Assembly (NCBI RefSeq): GCF_905212195.1
Contig: NZ_CAJMDQ010000060.1
Location: 1-16,181, forward strand
Direction: 5' to 3'
DNA length: 16,181 nucleotides
Source of the DNA: an uncultured Anaerotignum sp.
GTDB taxonomy: Bacteria > Bacillota > Clostridia > Lachnospirales > Anaerotignaceae
A model generated the notes under the pieces. The model was not told the DNA's origin, did not search any database, and worked only from the letters and a program-made list of their open reading frames with translations. Position numbers and translations under genes: made by a program. Below are positions 7,565-14,646 of this stretch, piece after piece; position 1 is the first letter of the stretch, and every line of letters starts with the position of its first letter.

Positions 7565-8977
7565 TTACTTCGCCAGTTTCAATGTGAAAAGGAAGGTACT
7601 GCCTTCACCCAACTTGCTTTTTACTGCCACAGTTTCTCCATGAGCCTGAATGAATTCCCGCACAATGGAAAGTCCCAGTCCTGCACCTGTCTTGTCTTTA
7701 TTTCTGGTGGCATCGGCTTTGTAAAATCTGTCAAAAATATATTTCTGGTCTTCCTCACTGATACCAGAGCCGTGGTCTTTCACAGAAACCAGTATCTTGT
7801 TCTTTCCGGAAAATGTGGTTTCCACCTCAATGACACCGCCTTCTTTGGAGAACTTCACGGCGTTATTCATAAGATTGTGGAGCACACGGGAAATCTTGTC
7901 CTGATCTGCATGAACCATAGTTTCTTTGGCTGCAAAGGAAACTTCAATGCGCATGCCCTTTTCTTCCATCTGGGGTTCCAGCACCGCACAGTTTTCCCGA
8001 ATGATTTCATTCAGGTCAAAGTCCGTTTCTTCCAAGACGATTTTGCTGTCTTGGGCGCGGCTCATATCCACAATGCCCTCTGCCAGTCTGCTGAGTCGCT
8101 GGCTTTCTTCCAGCACAATCCGCAGATAACGTTCCTGTTTTTCCGGTGGAATGGTGCCGTCCAGCATGGCTGTCAAAAATCCCTGAATGCTGGTCAGCGG
8201 TGACCGCAGGTCATGGGATACATTGGCAATAAATGCCCGTCTGGATTTTTCGATGTTGTCCAGACTTTCCGCCATATGGTTGAAGCTTTCTGCCAGCTGT
8301 CCCATTTCATCTTCACTTTTGATCTCTACCCGTTTTTCAAAATTCCCACCGGCAATTTCTTTTGCTGCCCGGTTCATATCCATCAAGGGCTCGGTCATTT
8401 TCCGGGATGTGACCAGACTCACCAGTGCTGTCAGCAGGAATGCCAGAAGCAAGCAGAATACACCGGCTCGGTACATTTCATTCAGAGAAACTTTGATTTC
8501 AGGCATAGAGCGGCACATGAAAATACCGGAAAGCTGTCCTTCGGAAAGGGGATAACCCACAATGAGCATGGGTGTGCCGAAAATAGAGGAGGAACCTGTT
8601 TCCAGAGAAACCACATTGCCTTCCTGAATGCCTTCCACCAGTTCCTCATATGCCAGCACATGGCCCAGCAGACTGCTATCCATGCCGGGAGAAGCCAGAA
8701 CGATAACGCCTTCCTTATTGACCAGCAGAACGCCAGCTCCCATATAGTCCTCCAGCACCTGCATTTCATAAGCCAGATTATTAATATTCCCTGTATTATA
8801 AGCTTTATTGATGGCACCGGCAATCTTCTCGCCCTGTTCAATCAATTCCTGTTTCGTTTCAGACATATAATGATTCGTATAAATCACCGAGAGCATACCG
8901 CCCATCAATATGACGCAAAAACTGATGGTTGCCATATATAATAAAAATTGCTTGATTACAATGGATTTTTTAAACAT
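7565..8977 (-). CDS. Membrane sensor histidine kinase (HAMP-HisKA-HATPase)
   Basis: This 470-residue sensor kinase autophosphorylates on a histidine and passes phosphate to a response regulator. Order: transmembrane helix at about 10-33; an external domain at about 34-168 with VLLVNKEGVIVLASPG, resembling PAS/Cache-like sensors; a second helix at about 173-191; a HAMP linker at about 192-245; HisKA with the phospho-acceptor His255 in NVSHDLRSPLTS; and HATPase_c with the N box NLMNNAVKFS, G1 DHGSGIS, F box FDRFYKAD and G2 GAGLGLSIV. An ATG at 8983 is only one base from the GGAGG site (minus-strand CGGAGG, 8990-8985); the ATG at 8977 has seven bases, so it is the likelier start. The partner is probably the regulator at 9547-10245, although an opposite-strand gene separates them. 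The signal is unknown; a PhoR/ResE/WalK-type relative is likely. Confidence 0.93.
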   Translation of the reverse strand: MFKKSIVIKQFLLYMATISFCVILMGGMLSVIYTNHYMSETKQELIEQGEKIAGAINKAYNTGNINNLAYEMQVLEDYMGAGVLLVNKEGVIVLASPGMDSSLLGHVLAYEELVEGIQEGNVVSLETGSSSIFGTPMLIVGYPLSEGQLSGIFMCRSMPEIKVSLNEMYRAGVFCLLLAFLLTALVSLVTSRKMTEPLMDMNRAAKEIAGGNFEKRVEIKSEDEMGQLAESFNHMAESLDNIEKSRRAFIANVSHDLRSPLTSIQGFLTAMLDGTIPPEKQERYLRIVLEESQRLSRLAEGIVDMSRAQDSKIVLEETDFDLNEIIRENCAVLEPQMEEKGMRIEVSFAAKETMVHADQDKISRVLHNLMNNAVKFSKEGGVIEVETTFSGKNKILVSVKDHGSGISEEDQKYIFDRFYKADATRNKDKTGAGLGLSIVREFIQAHGETVAVKSKLGEGSTFLFTLKLAK

Positions 8978-9031
8978 AAGCATTCCTCCGAAAAGAAAAC
9001 ATCAGAAAAACATCCCAAAAAACAAAATTCA

Positions 9032-9040
9032 TGTTATAAT
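9032..9040 (+). promoter_or_regulatory. Extended -10 promoter of the small membrane protein gene
   Basis: TGTTATAAT matches the extended -10 form TGnTATAAT exactly. No good -35 is seen, which extended -10 promoters can tolerate. Transcription would start near 9047, about 48 bases before the short ORF at 9095. Confidence 0.5.
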
Positions 9041-9061
9041 AAAATAGGAATGTTTTTACAA
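9033..9061 (-). promoter_or_regulatory. Candidate promoter of the histidine kinase gene
   Basis: Read on the - strand, TTGTAA (9061-9056; 4 of 6 to the -35) and TATAAC (9038-9033; 5 of 6 to the -10) are separated by 17 bases. The -10 lies on the same bases as the + strand -10 at 9035-9040, so the two promoters overlap. Confidence 0.45.
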
Positions 9062-9094
9062 AAGACTTCCTCATTATGAAGAAAGGAGTGGCAG

Positions 9095-9118
9095 ATGTTT
9101 CTGCCGTATGTACCATGA
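9095..9118 (+). CDS. Possible 7-codon leader ORF coupled to the next gene
   Basis: The only good ribosome site here is AAAGGAG at 9082-9088. It is spaced six bases from an ATG at 9095 that opens a seven-codon frame, MFLPYVP. Its TGA (9116-9118) overlaps the ATG at 9115 of the membrane protein in an ATGA. This is what a translationally coupled leader would look like, but a frame this short can also arise by chance. Confidence 0.35.
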   Translation: MFLPYVP

Positions 9119-9483
9119 CCAATCAACGACCCAATCCGCCCAGAAAGAATATCAAACTGGCAGACCTTGTTCTGTTCGCTGTTGCCATTTTTCTGATCTT
9201 TATGACACCCTGGGGCAACACAAACAGTTATCATCGTCTGATGCTGTTTTTGTACGTAGTTTGTGTTCTGCTTCGTTTCAGCAATCTCCGCAAACAGAAA
9301 ATGCGGGAATTTGAACACAAACGCAAAATGGAAGAACGTGCTGCCATGCAGCAGGCTGCTGAACAGCTTCCTGCTGACCACACAGCAGAAGCCGCTCCTG
9401 TTGATGCGCTGCCTGCACAGTCTGCACCTGCGCTTGCGGAAAACACCGCTGAAGAAAATCAGACAGAACCCAAAAATGAATAA
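9115..9483 (+). CDS. Small two-helix membrane protein of unknown function
   Basis: I do not recognise a family. From the ATG at 9115 it has 122 residues: a short basic, proline-rich N terminus; a hydrophobic helix (LADLVLFAVAIFLIFMTPW, about 16-34); a short loop; a second helix (LMLFLYVVCVLLRF, about 43-56); a highly charged stretch (RKQKMREFEHKRKMEERAA) likely to form a cytoplasmic helix; and an Ala/Pro/Glu-rich disordered tail. The same frame is open to an ATG at 9076 (135 residues), but that codon has no Shine-Dalgarno site; initiation at 9115 by coupling to the short frame at 9095 seems more likely. It sits on the + strand between a kinase and a regulator gene on the - strand and has its own promoter and terminator. 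A role in modulating that kinase is possible, inferred from position only. Confidence 0.7.
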   Translation: MTNQRPNPPRKNIKLADLVLFAVAIFLIFMTPWGNTNSYHRLMLFLYVVCVLLRFSNLRKQKMREFEHKRKMEERAAMQQAAEQLPADHTAEAAPVDALPAQSAPALAENTAEENQTEPKNE

Positions 9484-9501
9484 AATACTGGATATGTAAG
9501 G

Positions 9502-9534
9502 AATCAGCCGCCCAAACAGCGGCTGATTTTTTTT
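9502..9534 (+). terminator. Rho-independent terminator after the small membrane protein gene
   Basis: A perfect 10-bp stem (AATCAGCCGC 9502-9511 with GCGGCTGATT 9519-9528) with a 7-base loop is followed by eight T (9527-9534). On the opposite strand there is no T run, so it is mainly a + strand terminator, although the regulator transcript reads into the same hairpin. Confidence 0.9.
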
Positions 9535-9546
9535 ATGTATTCTTCT

Positions 9547-10245
9547 TTACTTGGGGCCGAATTTGTAACCCACGCTCCAAACAGTACGAATGCCCCATTC
9601 ATCGTCCTGATTGAGCTTTTCACGGATTCGTTTTACATGAACGTCCACTGTACGGGTATCTCCGGCGTATTCATAGCCCCAGATGCGGTCCAACAACTGT
9701 TCTCTGGTAAACACCCGTTTGGGATTAGACGCCAGAAAATGAAGGAGTTCAAATTCCTTGGGCGGGAAATCCACACTTTTTCCATGATAAGTTACTGTGT
9801 AATTGGACAGATTGATTTCCAGATTTGGATAACGCAGTACCTGTCCGTCATCTTCCTCTTCTTTTGCACTGCCAGCTTCGTAACGACGGAGTACCGCCTT
9901 TACTCTAGCCACCAGTTCTTTGGCATCGAAGGGTTTGACGATATAATCATCTGCCCCCAGTTCCAGCCCCAGCACTTTATCAAATGTTTCCCCTTTTGCT
10001 GTCAGCATAATGATGGGAACTTTGCTTGTTTTCCGCACTTCCGCGCAAACCTGATAGCCGTCCATACCCGGCAGCATCAGATCCAGCAGAATCAAATCAG
10101 GCTGGTAAGTTGTCACTGCCTCTAACGCCTTTTTGCCGTCGTAAACCTCCTGTGTATCATAACCATCTTTCATCAGATACAGAGAAATCAACTCTGCAAT
10201 ATGCTGATCGTCGTCTACTACCAGAATTTTCTGTTTTTCACTCAC
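9547..10245 (-). CDS. OmpR/PhoB-type response regulator
   Basis: This DNA-binding response regulator has a receiver domain followed by a winged-helix domain. From the GTG at 10245 it has 232 residues. The receiver has the acidic cluster VVDDD, phospho-acceptor Asp55 in LILLDLMLPGMDG, a conserved Thr in IIMLTAKG and Lys in YIVKPFD. The C-terminal Trans_reg_C domain shows PPKEFELLHFLASNPKRVFT, then REQLLDRIWGYEY and RTVDVHVKRIREKL. An in-frame ATG at 10254 is directly against the AAGGAG site (10260-10255) with no spacer, whereas the GTG is nine bases away, so GTG is preferred with moderate confidence. It lies 29 bases downstream of the mutS2 stop and is probably co-transcribed with mutS2. The kinase at 7565-8977 is its likely partner. 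Confidence 0.94.
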   Translation of the reverse strand: MSEKQKILVVDDDQHIAELISLYLMKDGYDTQEVYDGKKALEAVTTYQPDLILLDLMLPGMDGYQVCAEVRKTSKVPIIMLTAKGETFDKVLGLELGADDYIVKPFDAKELVARVKAVLRRYEAGSAKEEEDDGQVLRYPNLEINLSNYTVTYHGKSVDFPPKEFELLHFLASNPKRVFTREQLLDRIWGYEYAGDTRTVDVHVKRIREKLNQDDEWGIRTVWSVGYKFGPK

Positions 10246-10274
10246 GGCATTCATCTCCTTTATACCCTCGCCTT

Positions 10275-12644
10275 TTACTTCAGTTCTACAACCGTTACGC
10301 CGGCATCCCCTTCCCCGAAAGTACCGGGACGCTGGCTTTTTACATGAGGATTGGTACGCAGATATTTCTGCACGCCGGCACGGAGGGCGCCGGTGCCTTT
10401 CCCATGGATGATGATAATCTGTTTCAAACCGGACAGATAGGCATCATCAATATATTTATCAATATTTACAATGGCTTCATCTACCAGCTGACCGCGGCAG
10501 TCGATTTCCGCAGAAATAAACTGGCTCTTTTTCGCCTTTGCCCGCACATTGGTCTGTCTGGGCTTCTGTTCTTTGGGCTGTGGTGTATCATCCAGCATCA
10601 ATTCCGCCAAGGGCACTTTCACCTTCATAATACCCATCTGCACCATAACATCTTTATTCTTATCCGGCGCAGAAAGAGCCACACCGTTCTGGTCGAAGGA
10701 AATGACATAAACTCTGTCCCCTGCCTGCAATTTTTCAGGCGGCTTGTGAGTAGGTTTCACCTTTTTGGACTTGAGGAAGTCCTCCTGCACAGAAGAAAGC
10801 TTTTCTTTCAGTTTGGCTCTGTTTTCCAGTGCTTTCTGCTGGTTTTTCTGCTTTGCTTCCCGGTTCATTTCCTTGATGATCTGGTCGGCTTCTTCTTTGG
10901 CCTGTGCATAAATCTGTTTTGCTTCTTCTCTTGCCTTCTGGAGAATCTTTTCTTTCTGTTCTCTTGTTTTCTCCTTCTGGCGTTCCACTTCTTTTTTCAG
11001 GCTTTCCGCTTCTCTGCGGTACTGTTCCGCACGTTCCTGCTCGAAAGCCACGCTTTTCTTGCTGATTTCCAGGTCTGTGATGACATCTTCAAAACGGGCT
11101 TCGTCATGGGAAATAAATTCTCTTGCGCTGTCAATGATATAATCCTGCAAGCCCAGACGTTTGGAAATGGCAAAAGCGTTACTTTTCCCGGGAATCCCGA
11201 TGAGCAGACGATAGGTAGGACGGAGTGTTTCCACATCGAATTCACAGCAGGCATTTTCTACCCCTTCTGTAGAAAGGGCGTATACCTTTAATTCGCTGTA
11301 ATGGGTGGTAACAGCGGTACGGATTTTCCGATCATGGAGATAAGAAATGATGGCCATAGCCAGCGCCGCACCTTCTGTAGGATCTGTACCTGCACCCAAT
11401 TCGTCGAAAAGCACCAGAGAACTGTCTGTCACATCTTCCAGAATCTTGACGATATTTGTCATATGGGCGGAGAAAGTACTCAAGCTCTGCTCAATGCTCT
11501 GTTCATCCCCAATGTCCGCAAAAACTTCATCGAATACTGCCAGCTGGGAATGGTCGTTCGCAGGAATATGCAGACCTGCCTGCCCCATGAGGGAGAACAA
11601 GCCTAATGTTTTCAGTGCAACGGTTTTACCACCAGTATTAGGGCCTGTAATGAGCAATGTGGTAAATTCTTTCCCCAGATAAATATTGATGGGCACTACG
11701 GTTTTCTTATCCAGCAGAGGATGTCTGCCCTTCTGGATATTCACATAGCCTTTTGTGTTGAACAGAGGCTGTGTGCCATCCATGGACAGGGAAAGCTGTG
11801 CCTTTGCGAAAATAAAGTCCAGCTGTGTCAGCAGTTCCAGGTTTGCGCTGAGCTGTGCTTCATTCTGGATCACCATAATAGACAGGCTAGTGAGGATTTT
11901 TTCGATTTCCTCCCGTTCTTTCGCCTGCAATTCTTTGATTTTGTTGTTCAGCTGTACAACGCTCAAGGGTTCCATAAATACAGTGGAACCTGTATTGGAC
12001 TGGTCGTGTACCATACCGGGGAACACACTGCGGTATTCGCTCTTGACAGGCACACAATATCTGTCATTTCGGATGGTGATGACAAAATCCTGCAACATAT
12101 TCCGATATGCGGAAGAAGAAATAACCCCATTCAGATGGTCTTTCACGCGGTCATTGGAAATCTTGATTTCCTTGCGGACGCTTTTCAGTCCTGCGCTGGC
12201 ATCATCAGCGATTTCCGTTTCAGAAACGATACATCTGGTGATTTCATTTTCCAGATTGGGAATCAGTGTCAGCAGTTCAAAATATTCGTCCAGACGTTCA
12301 TAAGTTTCCGCCTTGTTTTCATTTTTCGCGTAATTCTTCGCCTTGCGGCAAACATAGAGAAATTCCCCAATGTGCATCAATTCGGGAATGGACAGAGTGC
12401 CACCCATTTCCGCCCGTTTCAGCTGGGGACGGATTTCCCGAAAACCGCCGAAGGAAGGGCTGCCTTTGCGCAGTACCATGCTCACCGCTTCGGTGGTTTC
12501 CTGCTGACGCAGCACGATTTCCGACATGGAAACAGAAGGCTGCAAGTGGTGTGCCATTTCCTTTGCCATAGGGGAAACGGCAAATCCCGCCAGCATATTT
12601 ATGATTTTATCGTATTCCAAAATACGCAATGCTTTTTCGTTCAT
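10275..12644 (-). CDS. mutS2: MutS2 ATPase/endonuclease with Smr domain
   Basis: MutS2 is a MutS-family ATPase lacking the mismatch-recognition domain. It has been linked to suppression of homologous recombination and, in Bacillus, to rescue of collided ribosomes. The 789-residue protein has a MutS core at about 1-320, Walker A GPNTGGKT at 334-341, Walker B VLFDELGAGTDP at 411-422 followed by TTHYSELK, a long charged coiled coil at about 515-625, and a C-terminal Smr nuclease-like domain from about 713 with DCRGQ (usual form DLRG) and HGKGTG at 747-752. Length and domain order are normal. The start at 12644 is supported by GAGGT seven to eight bases upstream. Upstream genes obgE, rpmA and rplU are ribosome-related and the regulator follows closely. 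Confidence 0.97.
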   Translation of the reverse strand: MNEKALRILEYDKIINMLAGFAVSPMAKEMAHHLQPSVSMSEIVLRQQETTEAVSMVLRKGSPSFGGFREIRPQLKRAEMGGTLSIPELMHIGEFLYVCRKAKNYAKNENKAETYERLDEYFELLTLIPNLENEITRCIVSETEIADDASAGLKSVRKEIKISNDRVKDHLNGVISSSAYRNMLQDFVITIRNDRYCVPVKSEYRSVFPGMVHDQSNTGSTVFMEPLSVVQLNNKIKELQAKEREEIEKILTSLSIMVIQNEAQLSANLELLTQLDFIFAKAQLSLSMDGTQPLFNTKGYVNIQKGRHPLLDKKTVVPINIYLGKEFTTLLITGPNTGGKTVALKTLGLFSLMGQAGLHIPANDHSQLAVFDEVFADIGDEQSIEQSLSTFSAHMTNIVKILEDVTDSSLVLFDELGAGTDPTEGAALAMAIISYLHDRKIRTAVTTHYSELKVYALSTEGVENACCEFDVETLRPTYRLLIGIPGKSNAFAISKRLGLQDYIIDSAREFISHDEARFEDVITDLEISKKSVAFEQERAEQYRREAESLKKEVERQKEKTREQKEKILQKAREEAKQIYAQAKEEADQIIKEMNREAKQKNQQKALENRAKLKEKLSSVQEDFLKSKKVKPTHKPPEKLQAGDRVYVISFDQNGVALSAPDKNKDVMVQMGIMKVKVPLAELMLDDTPQPKEQKPRQTNVRAKAKKSQFISAEIDCRGQLVDEAIVNIDKYIDDAYLSGLKQIIIIHGKGTGALRAGVQKYLRTNPHVKSQRPGTFGEGDAGVTVVELK

Positions 12645-12696
12645 TCCATTACCTCAATCTATACTATGCCCCTCATGGGACTGTTTTCTGACATAC

Positions 12697-12724
12697 AAAT
12701 AAGGCAGCTTACCGCCGCTTATTT
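12697..12724 (-). other. Hairpin in the mutS2 5' leader
   Basis: Between the putative promoter and mutS2, AAATAAG (7 bp) pairs with CTTATTT. A further 4-bp stem (one G-U pair and one bulged C) closes a loop of about 5 bases. There is no T run after it on the - strand, so it is not an obvious terminator; it could stabilise the mRNA or bind a regulator. Confidence 0.4.
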
Positions 12725-12728
12725 TGTT

Positions 12729-12737
12729 ATTATACCA
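12729..12737 (-). promoter_or_regulatory. Extended -10 promoter of mutS2
   Basis: On the - strand, TGGTATAAT (12737-12729) fits TGnTATAAT exactly; no clear -35 is seen. It would give a leader of about 80 bases before the mutS2 ATG. Together with repeat copy C upstream, this suggests mutS2 is transcribed separately from obgE. The gene-free stretch 12645-12965 contains this promoter, the leader hairpin and copy C. Confidence 0.5.
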
Positions 12738-12837
12738 TCGGATCAGCCAAAATACATCGACTTTTCCGAGAAATTCACAGAAATGTTACATTTCCGCCGA
12801 AACAAAAACGGAAGAATCCACCGCTTTGGCAGAATCA

Positions 12838-12936
12838 GGGGCATCTTCATAAGAAAACAAAGAAAGCGGAAATCCTTGTTATCCAGAGAATTTCCACTTT
12901 CTTATTTTACCTGATATTTTATTAAGCGGAAGTTGC
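12838..12936 (+). repeat. Structured intergenic repeat, copy C
   Basis: The third element lies between obgE and mutS2. Left end GCATCTTCATAAGAAAA (12841-12857) faces right end TTTTATTAAG (12917-12926) and GAAGTTGC (12929-12936). The central hairpin is 12861-12877 with 12886-12902, again 17 positions per arm and an 8-base loop, but with two mismatches and one G-T pair; TATTTT follows. The first 40 bases match copy A at 36 positions. It has the same + orientation as A and B, but here the neighbouring genes run on the - strand. Confidence 0.7.
12853..12902 (-). terminator. Probable terminator after obgE
   Basis: Read on the - strand, the imperfect 17-position hairpin of copy C (two mismatches, 8-base loop) is followed by TTGTTTTCTT. 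It begins about 64 bases past the obgE stop. It is weaker than the copy A hairpin because of its mismatches. Confidence 0.55.
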
Positions 12937-12965
12937 TTCTTCCATTTGATTTTCTTTTTGGGGAA

Positions 12966-14240
12966 TTATTTCCAGAATTCGAATTCCATATCGTAAATAC
13001 GAACGGTATCGCCTTCCTGAATGCCTTTTTCCTCCAAAGCTTCGATGATGCCTTTTTCTTTCAGATAACGCTGGAAGAAAGCGAAGCCCTTTTCTGTATC
13101 GATATTGGTGTAACCAATCATCTTTTCGACACCGACACCTCTTACCACATATACGCCTTCTTCGACTTCGATGGTGAAAGGTTCCTGATCCACTGCCACT
13201 TCGTCGTATTCTTCATATTCTTCTTCAAATACGATGTCTTCAGGATAGTTTTTCAGGATTTCCGCTACTTTTGTCAGCAGTTCATCCAGACCTTTGTTGG
13301 TTGCCGCAGAAATGGGGAATACTTCGAAGCCTTCTTTTTCATAGGCTTCTTTCAATCGTTCCACATTTTCTTCGGAACCGGGAATGTCTGTTTTATTTGC
13401 CGCGATAACCTGAGGGCGTTTCATCAGTTCAGGATTGTATGCTTCCAGTTCCTGATTGATCTTACGCACGTTTTCCACAGGGTCGTCACCTTCTACGCCG
13501 GCAGCGTCTACCACATGGATAAACACTTTGGTACGTTCTACATGACGCAGGAACGCATGTCCCAGACCAACGCCTTCACTAGCGCCTTCTACCAGACCGG
13601 GAATATCCGCCAGTACGAAGGAATCGCCGTATCTGCCTTCTACCACGCCCAGATTGGGAGCCAGTGTGGTAAAGTGATAGTTTGCGATTTTCGGGTTTGC
13701 GTTTGTTACCATGGACAGCAGTGTGGATTTACCAACATTGGGGAAACCAATGAGACCAACGTCCGCAATCAGTTTCAGTTCCAGAATCACGTCGTATTCT
13801 TTTGCCACTCTGCCGGGTTCTGCATAACGGGGTGCCTGTCTGGTGGGTGTTGCGAAGTGCTGATTGCCCTTGCCGCCTTTACCGCCGTGAATCAGGATTT
13901 TTTCTTCCCCGTGTTTGGTAATGTCCGCCATAATTTTGCCGCTTTCCGCTTCACGGATAACCGTACCAACAGGCACTTTGATCACAACGCTTTCGCCGTC
14001 TTTACCGAAACAGTTGCGTTTGCCGCCGTCCTGACCGTTGCCTGCCTTGAACATTCTCTTATAACGGAAGTCCATGAGGGTACCCATGCTTTCATCCCCT
14101 ACAAAAATAACGTCGCCGCCTCTGCCGCCGTCACCGCCATCAGGGCCGCCATGGGTAATATATTTCGCACGGAAGAAAGAAACCATACCATTGCCGCCGT
14201 TGCCGCCTTTTACATGAATCTTGACTCTATCTACAAACAT
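12966..14240 (-). CDS. obgE: GTPase ObgE/CgtA
   Basis: Obg is an essential GTPase that binds the 50S subunit and links ribosome maturation to stress responses. From the ATG at 14240 it has 424 residues, the usual length. The glycine-rich Obg fold spans about 1-158 (KGGNGGNGMVSF, GGPDGGDGGRGGDV). The G domain follows: G1 GFPNVGKS 165-172, G3 DIPG 212-215, G4 NKTD 282-285, G5 SAATNKG near 311. The C-terminal OCT domain spans about 345-424, ending IYDMEFEFWK. The frame is open upstream to 14294, but GAGGTGAG sits just before 14240 and the protein there begins MFVDRVKI, as in homologues. It follows rpmA after a tandem hairpin region. Confidence 0.97.
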   Translation of the reverse strand: MFVDRVKIHVKGGNGGNGMVSFFRAKYITHGGPDGGDGGRGGDVIFVGDESMGTLMDFRYKRMFKAGNGQDGGKRNCFGKDGESVVIKVPVGTVIREAESGKIMADITKHGEEKILIHGGKGGKGNQHFATPTRQAPRYAEPGRVAKEYDVILELKLIADVGLIGFPNVGKSTLLSMVTNANPKIANYHFTTLAPNLGVVEGRYGDSFVLADIPGLVEGASEGVGLGHAFLRHVERTKVFIHVVDAAGVEGDDPVENVRKINQELEAYNPELMKRPQVIAANKTDIPGSEENVERLKEAYEKEGFEVFPISAATNKGLDELLTKVAEILKNYPEDIVFEEEYEEYDEVAVDQEPFTIEVEEGVYVVRGVGVEKMIGYTNIDTEKGFAFFQRYLKEKGIIEALEEKGIQEGDTVRIYDMEFEFWK

Positions 14241-14282
14241 ATTCTCACCTCGTATCCTTTCTCTTTCTTTCAAAACCTCTTT

Positions 14283-14312
14283 CGTCAGAAGCAAACTGTT
14301 TTGCTTTTCACG
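14283..14312 (-). other. Second hairpin of a tandem pair between rpmA and obgE
   Basis: Arms of 13 (14283-14295 and 14300-14312) with a 4-base loop pair at all but one position, one pair being G-T. It starts three bases after the rpmA terminator hairpin and has no T run behind it. It lies in the 5' region of obgE, so it could protect or regulate the obgE message. Confidence 0.45.
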
Positions 14313-14345
14313 AAAAAGGCTTCAAATGATATCATTTGAAGCCTT
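14311..14345 (-). terminator. Rho-independent terminator after rpmA
   Basis: Bases 14316-14345 are a perfect 30-base palindrome (AAGGCTTCAAATGAT and its complement). On the - strand it is followed by TTT, giving CCTTTTT then CGTG. It begins nine bases after the rpmA stop. obgE may be reached by partial read-through. Confidence 0.8.
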
Positions 14346-14353
14346 CAACATTC

Positions 14354-14644
14354 TTATTCAGCGATTTCAACAGGGTATACGGAAACCTGTTTTTTATCTC
14401 TGCCTTTTCTTTCATATTTTACACGACCGTCAACCAAAGCGAACAGTGTATCGTTGCCGCCTTTGCCTACGTTCACACCGGGATGGATTTTAGTACCACG
14501 CTGTGTGTATAAAATATTGCCTGCCAGTACAAACTGACCGTCTGCACGTTTTGCACCCAATCTCTTAGCGTTGGAGTCACGACCGTTCTTTGTGGAACCG
14601 CCGCCTTTGTGGTGCGCGAAGAACTGAAGGTTCAATCTGAACAT
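14354..14644 (-). CDS. rpmA: Ribosomal protein L27 (bL27), with cleavable N-terminal extension
   Basis: L27 is a 50S protein whose N terminus reaches the peptidyl-transferase centre. The 96-residue protein begins MFRLNLQFFAHHKGGGS. In Bacillota the LNLQFFA extension must be removed by the Prp protease after FFA before the ribosome is fully functional, and prp is the next gene upstream, two bases away. The rest (STKNGRDSNAKRLGAKRADG, then TQRGTKIHPG) is typical. The ribosome site GAGGAGG lies in the last codons of prp. Confidence 0.98.
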   Translation of the reverse strand: MFRLNLQFFAHHKGGGSTKNGRDSNAKRLGAKRADGQFVLAGNILYTQRGTKIHPGVNVGKGGNDTLFALVDGRVKYERKGRDKKQVSVYPVEIAE

Positions 14645-14646
14645 AC

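Noticed and set aside
7350..7643. 97-codon + strand frame with a hydrophobic stretch, between the stalk gene and the kinase
   Set aside because: Its start lies inside repeat copy B, no good ribosome site precedes it, and its end overlaps the kinase C terminus in antisense.
10026..11291. 421-codon open frame on the + strand across the regulator and mutS2
   Set aside because: It covers two recognised - strand genes in antisense and is Phe/Leu-rich, as expected from reversed Lys/Glu coiled-coil codons of MutS2.
11721..12914. 397-codon + strand frame opposite mutS2 and its promoter region
   Set aside because: It is antisense to the MutS2 N-terminal domain and runs through repeat copy C; no domain or ribosome site.
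12933..14339. 468-codon open frame on the + strand, antisense to obgE
   Set aside because: ObgE is certain on the other strand with all G motifs. The antisense product is Phe/Cys/His-rich without a recognisable domain, and such frames arise from the codon bias of this genome.
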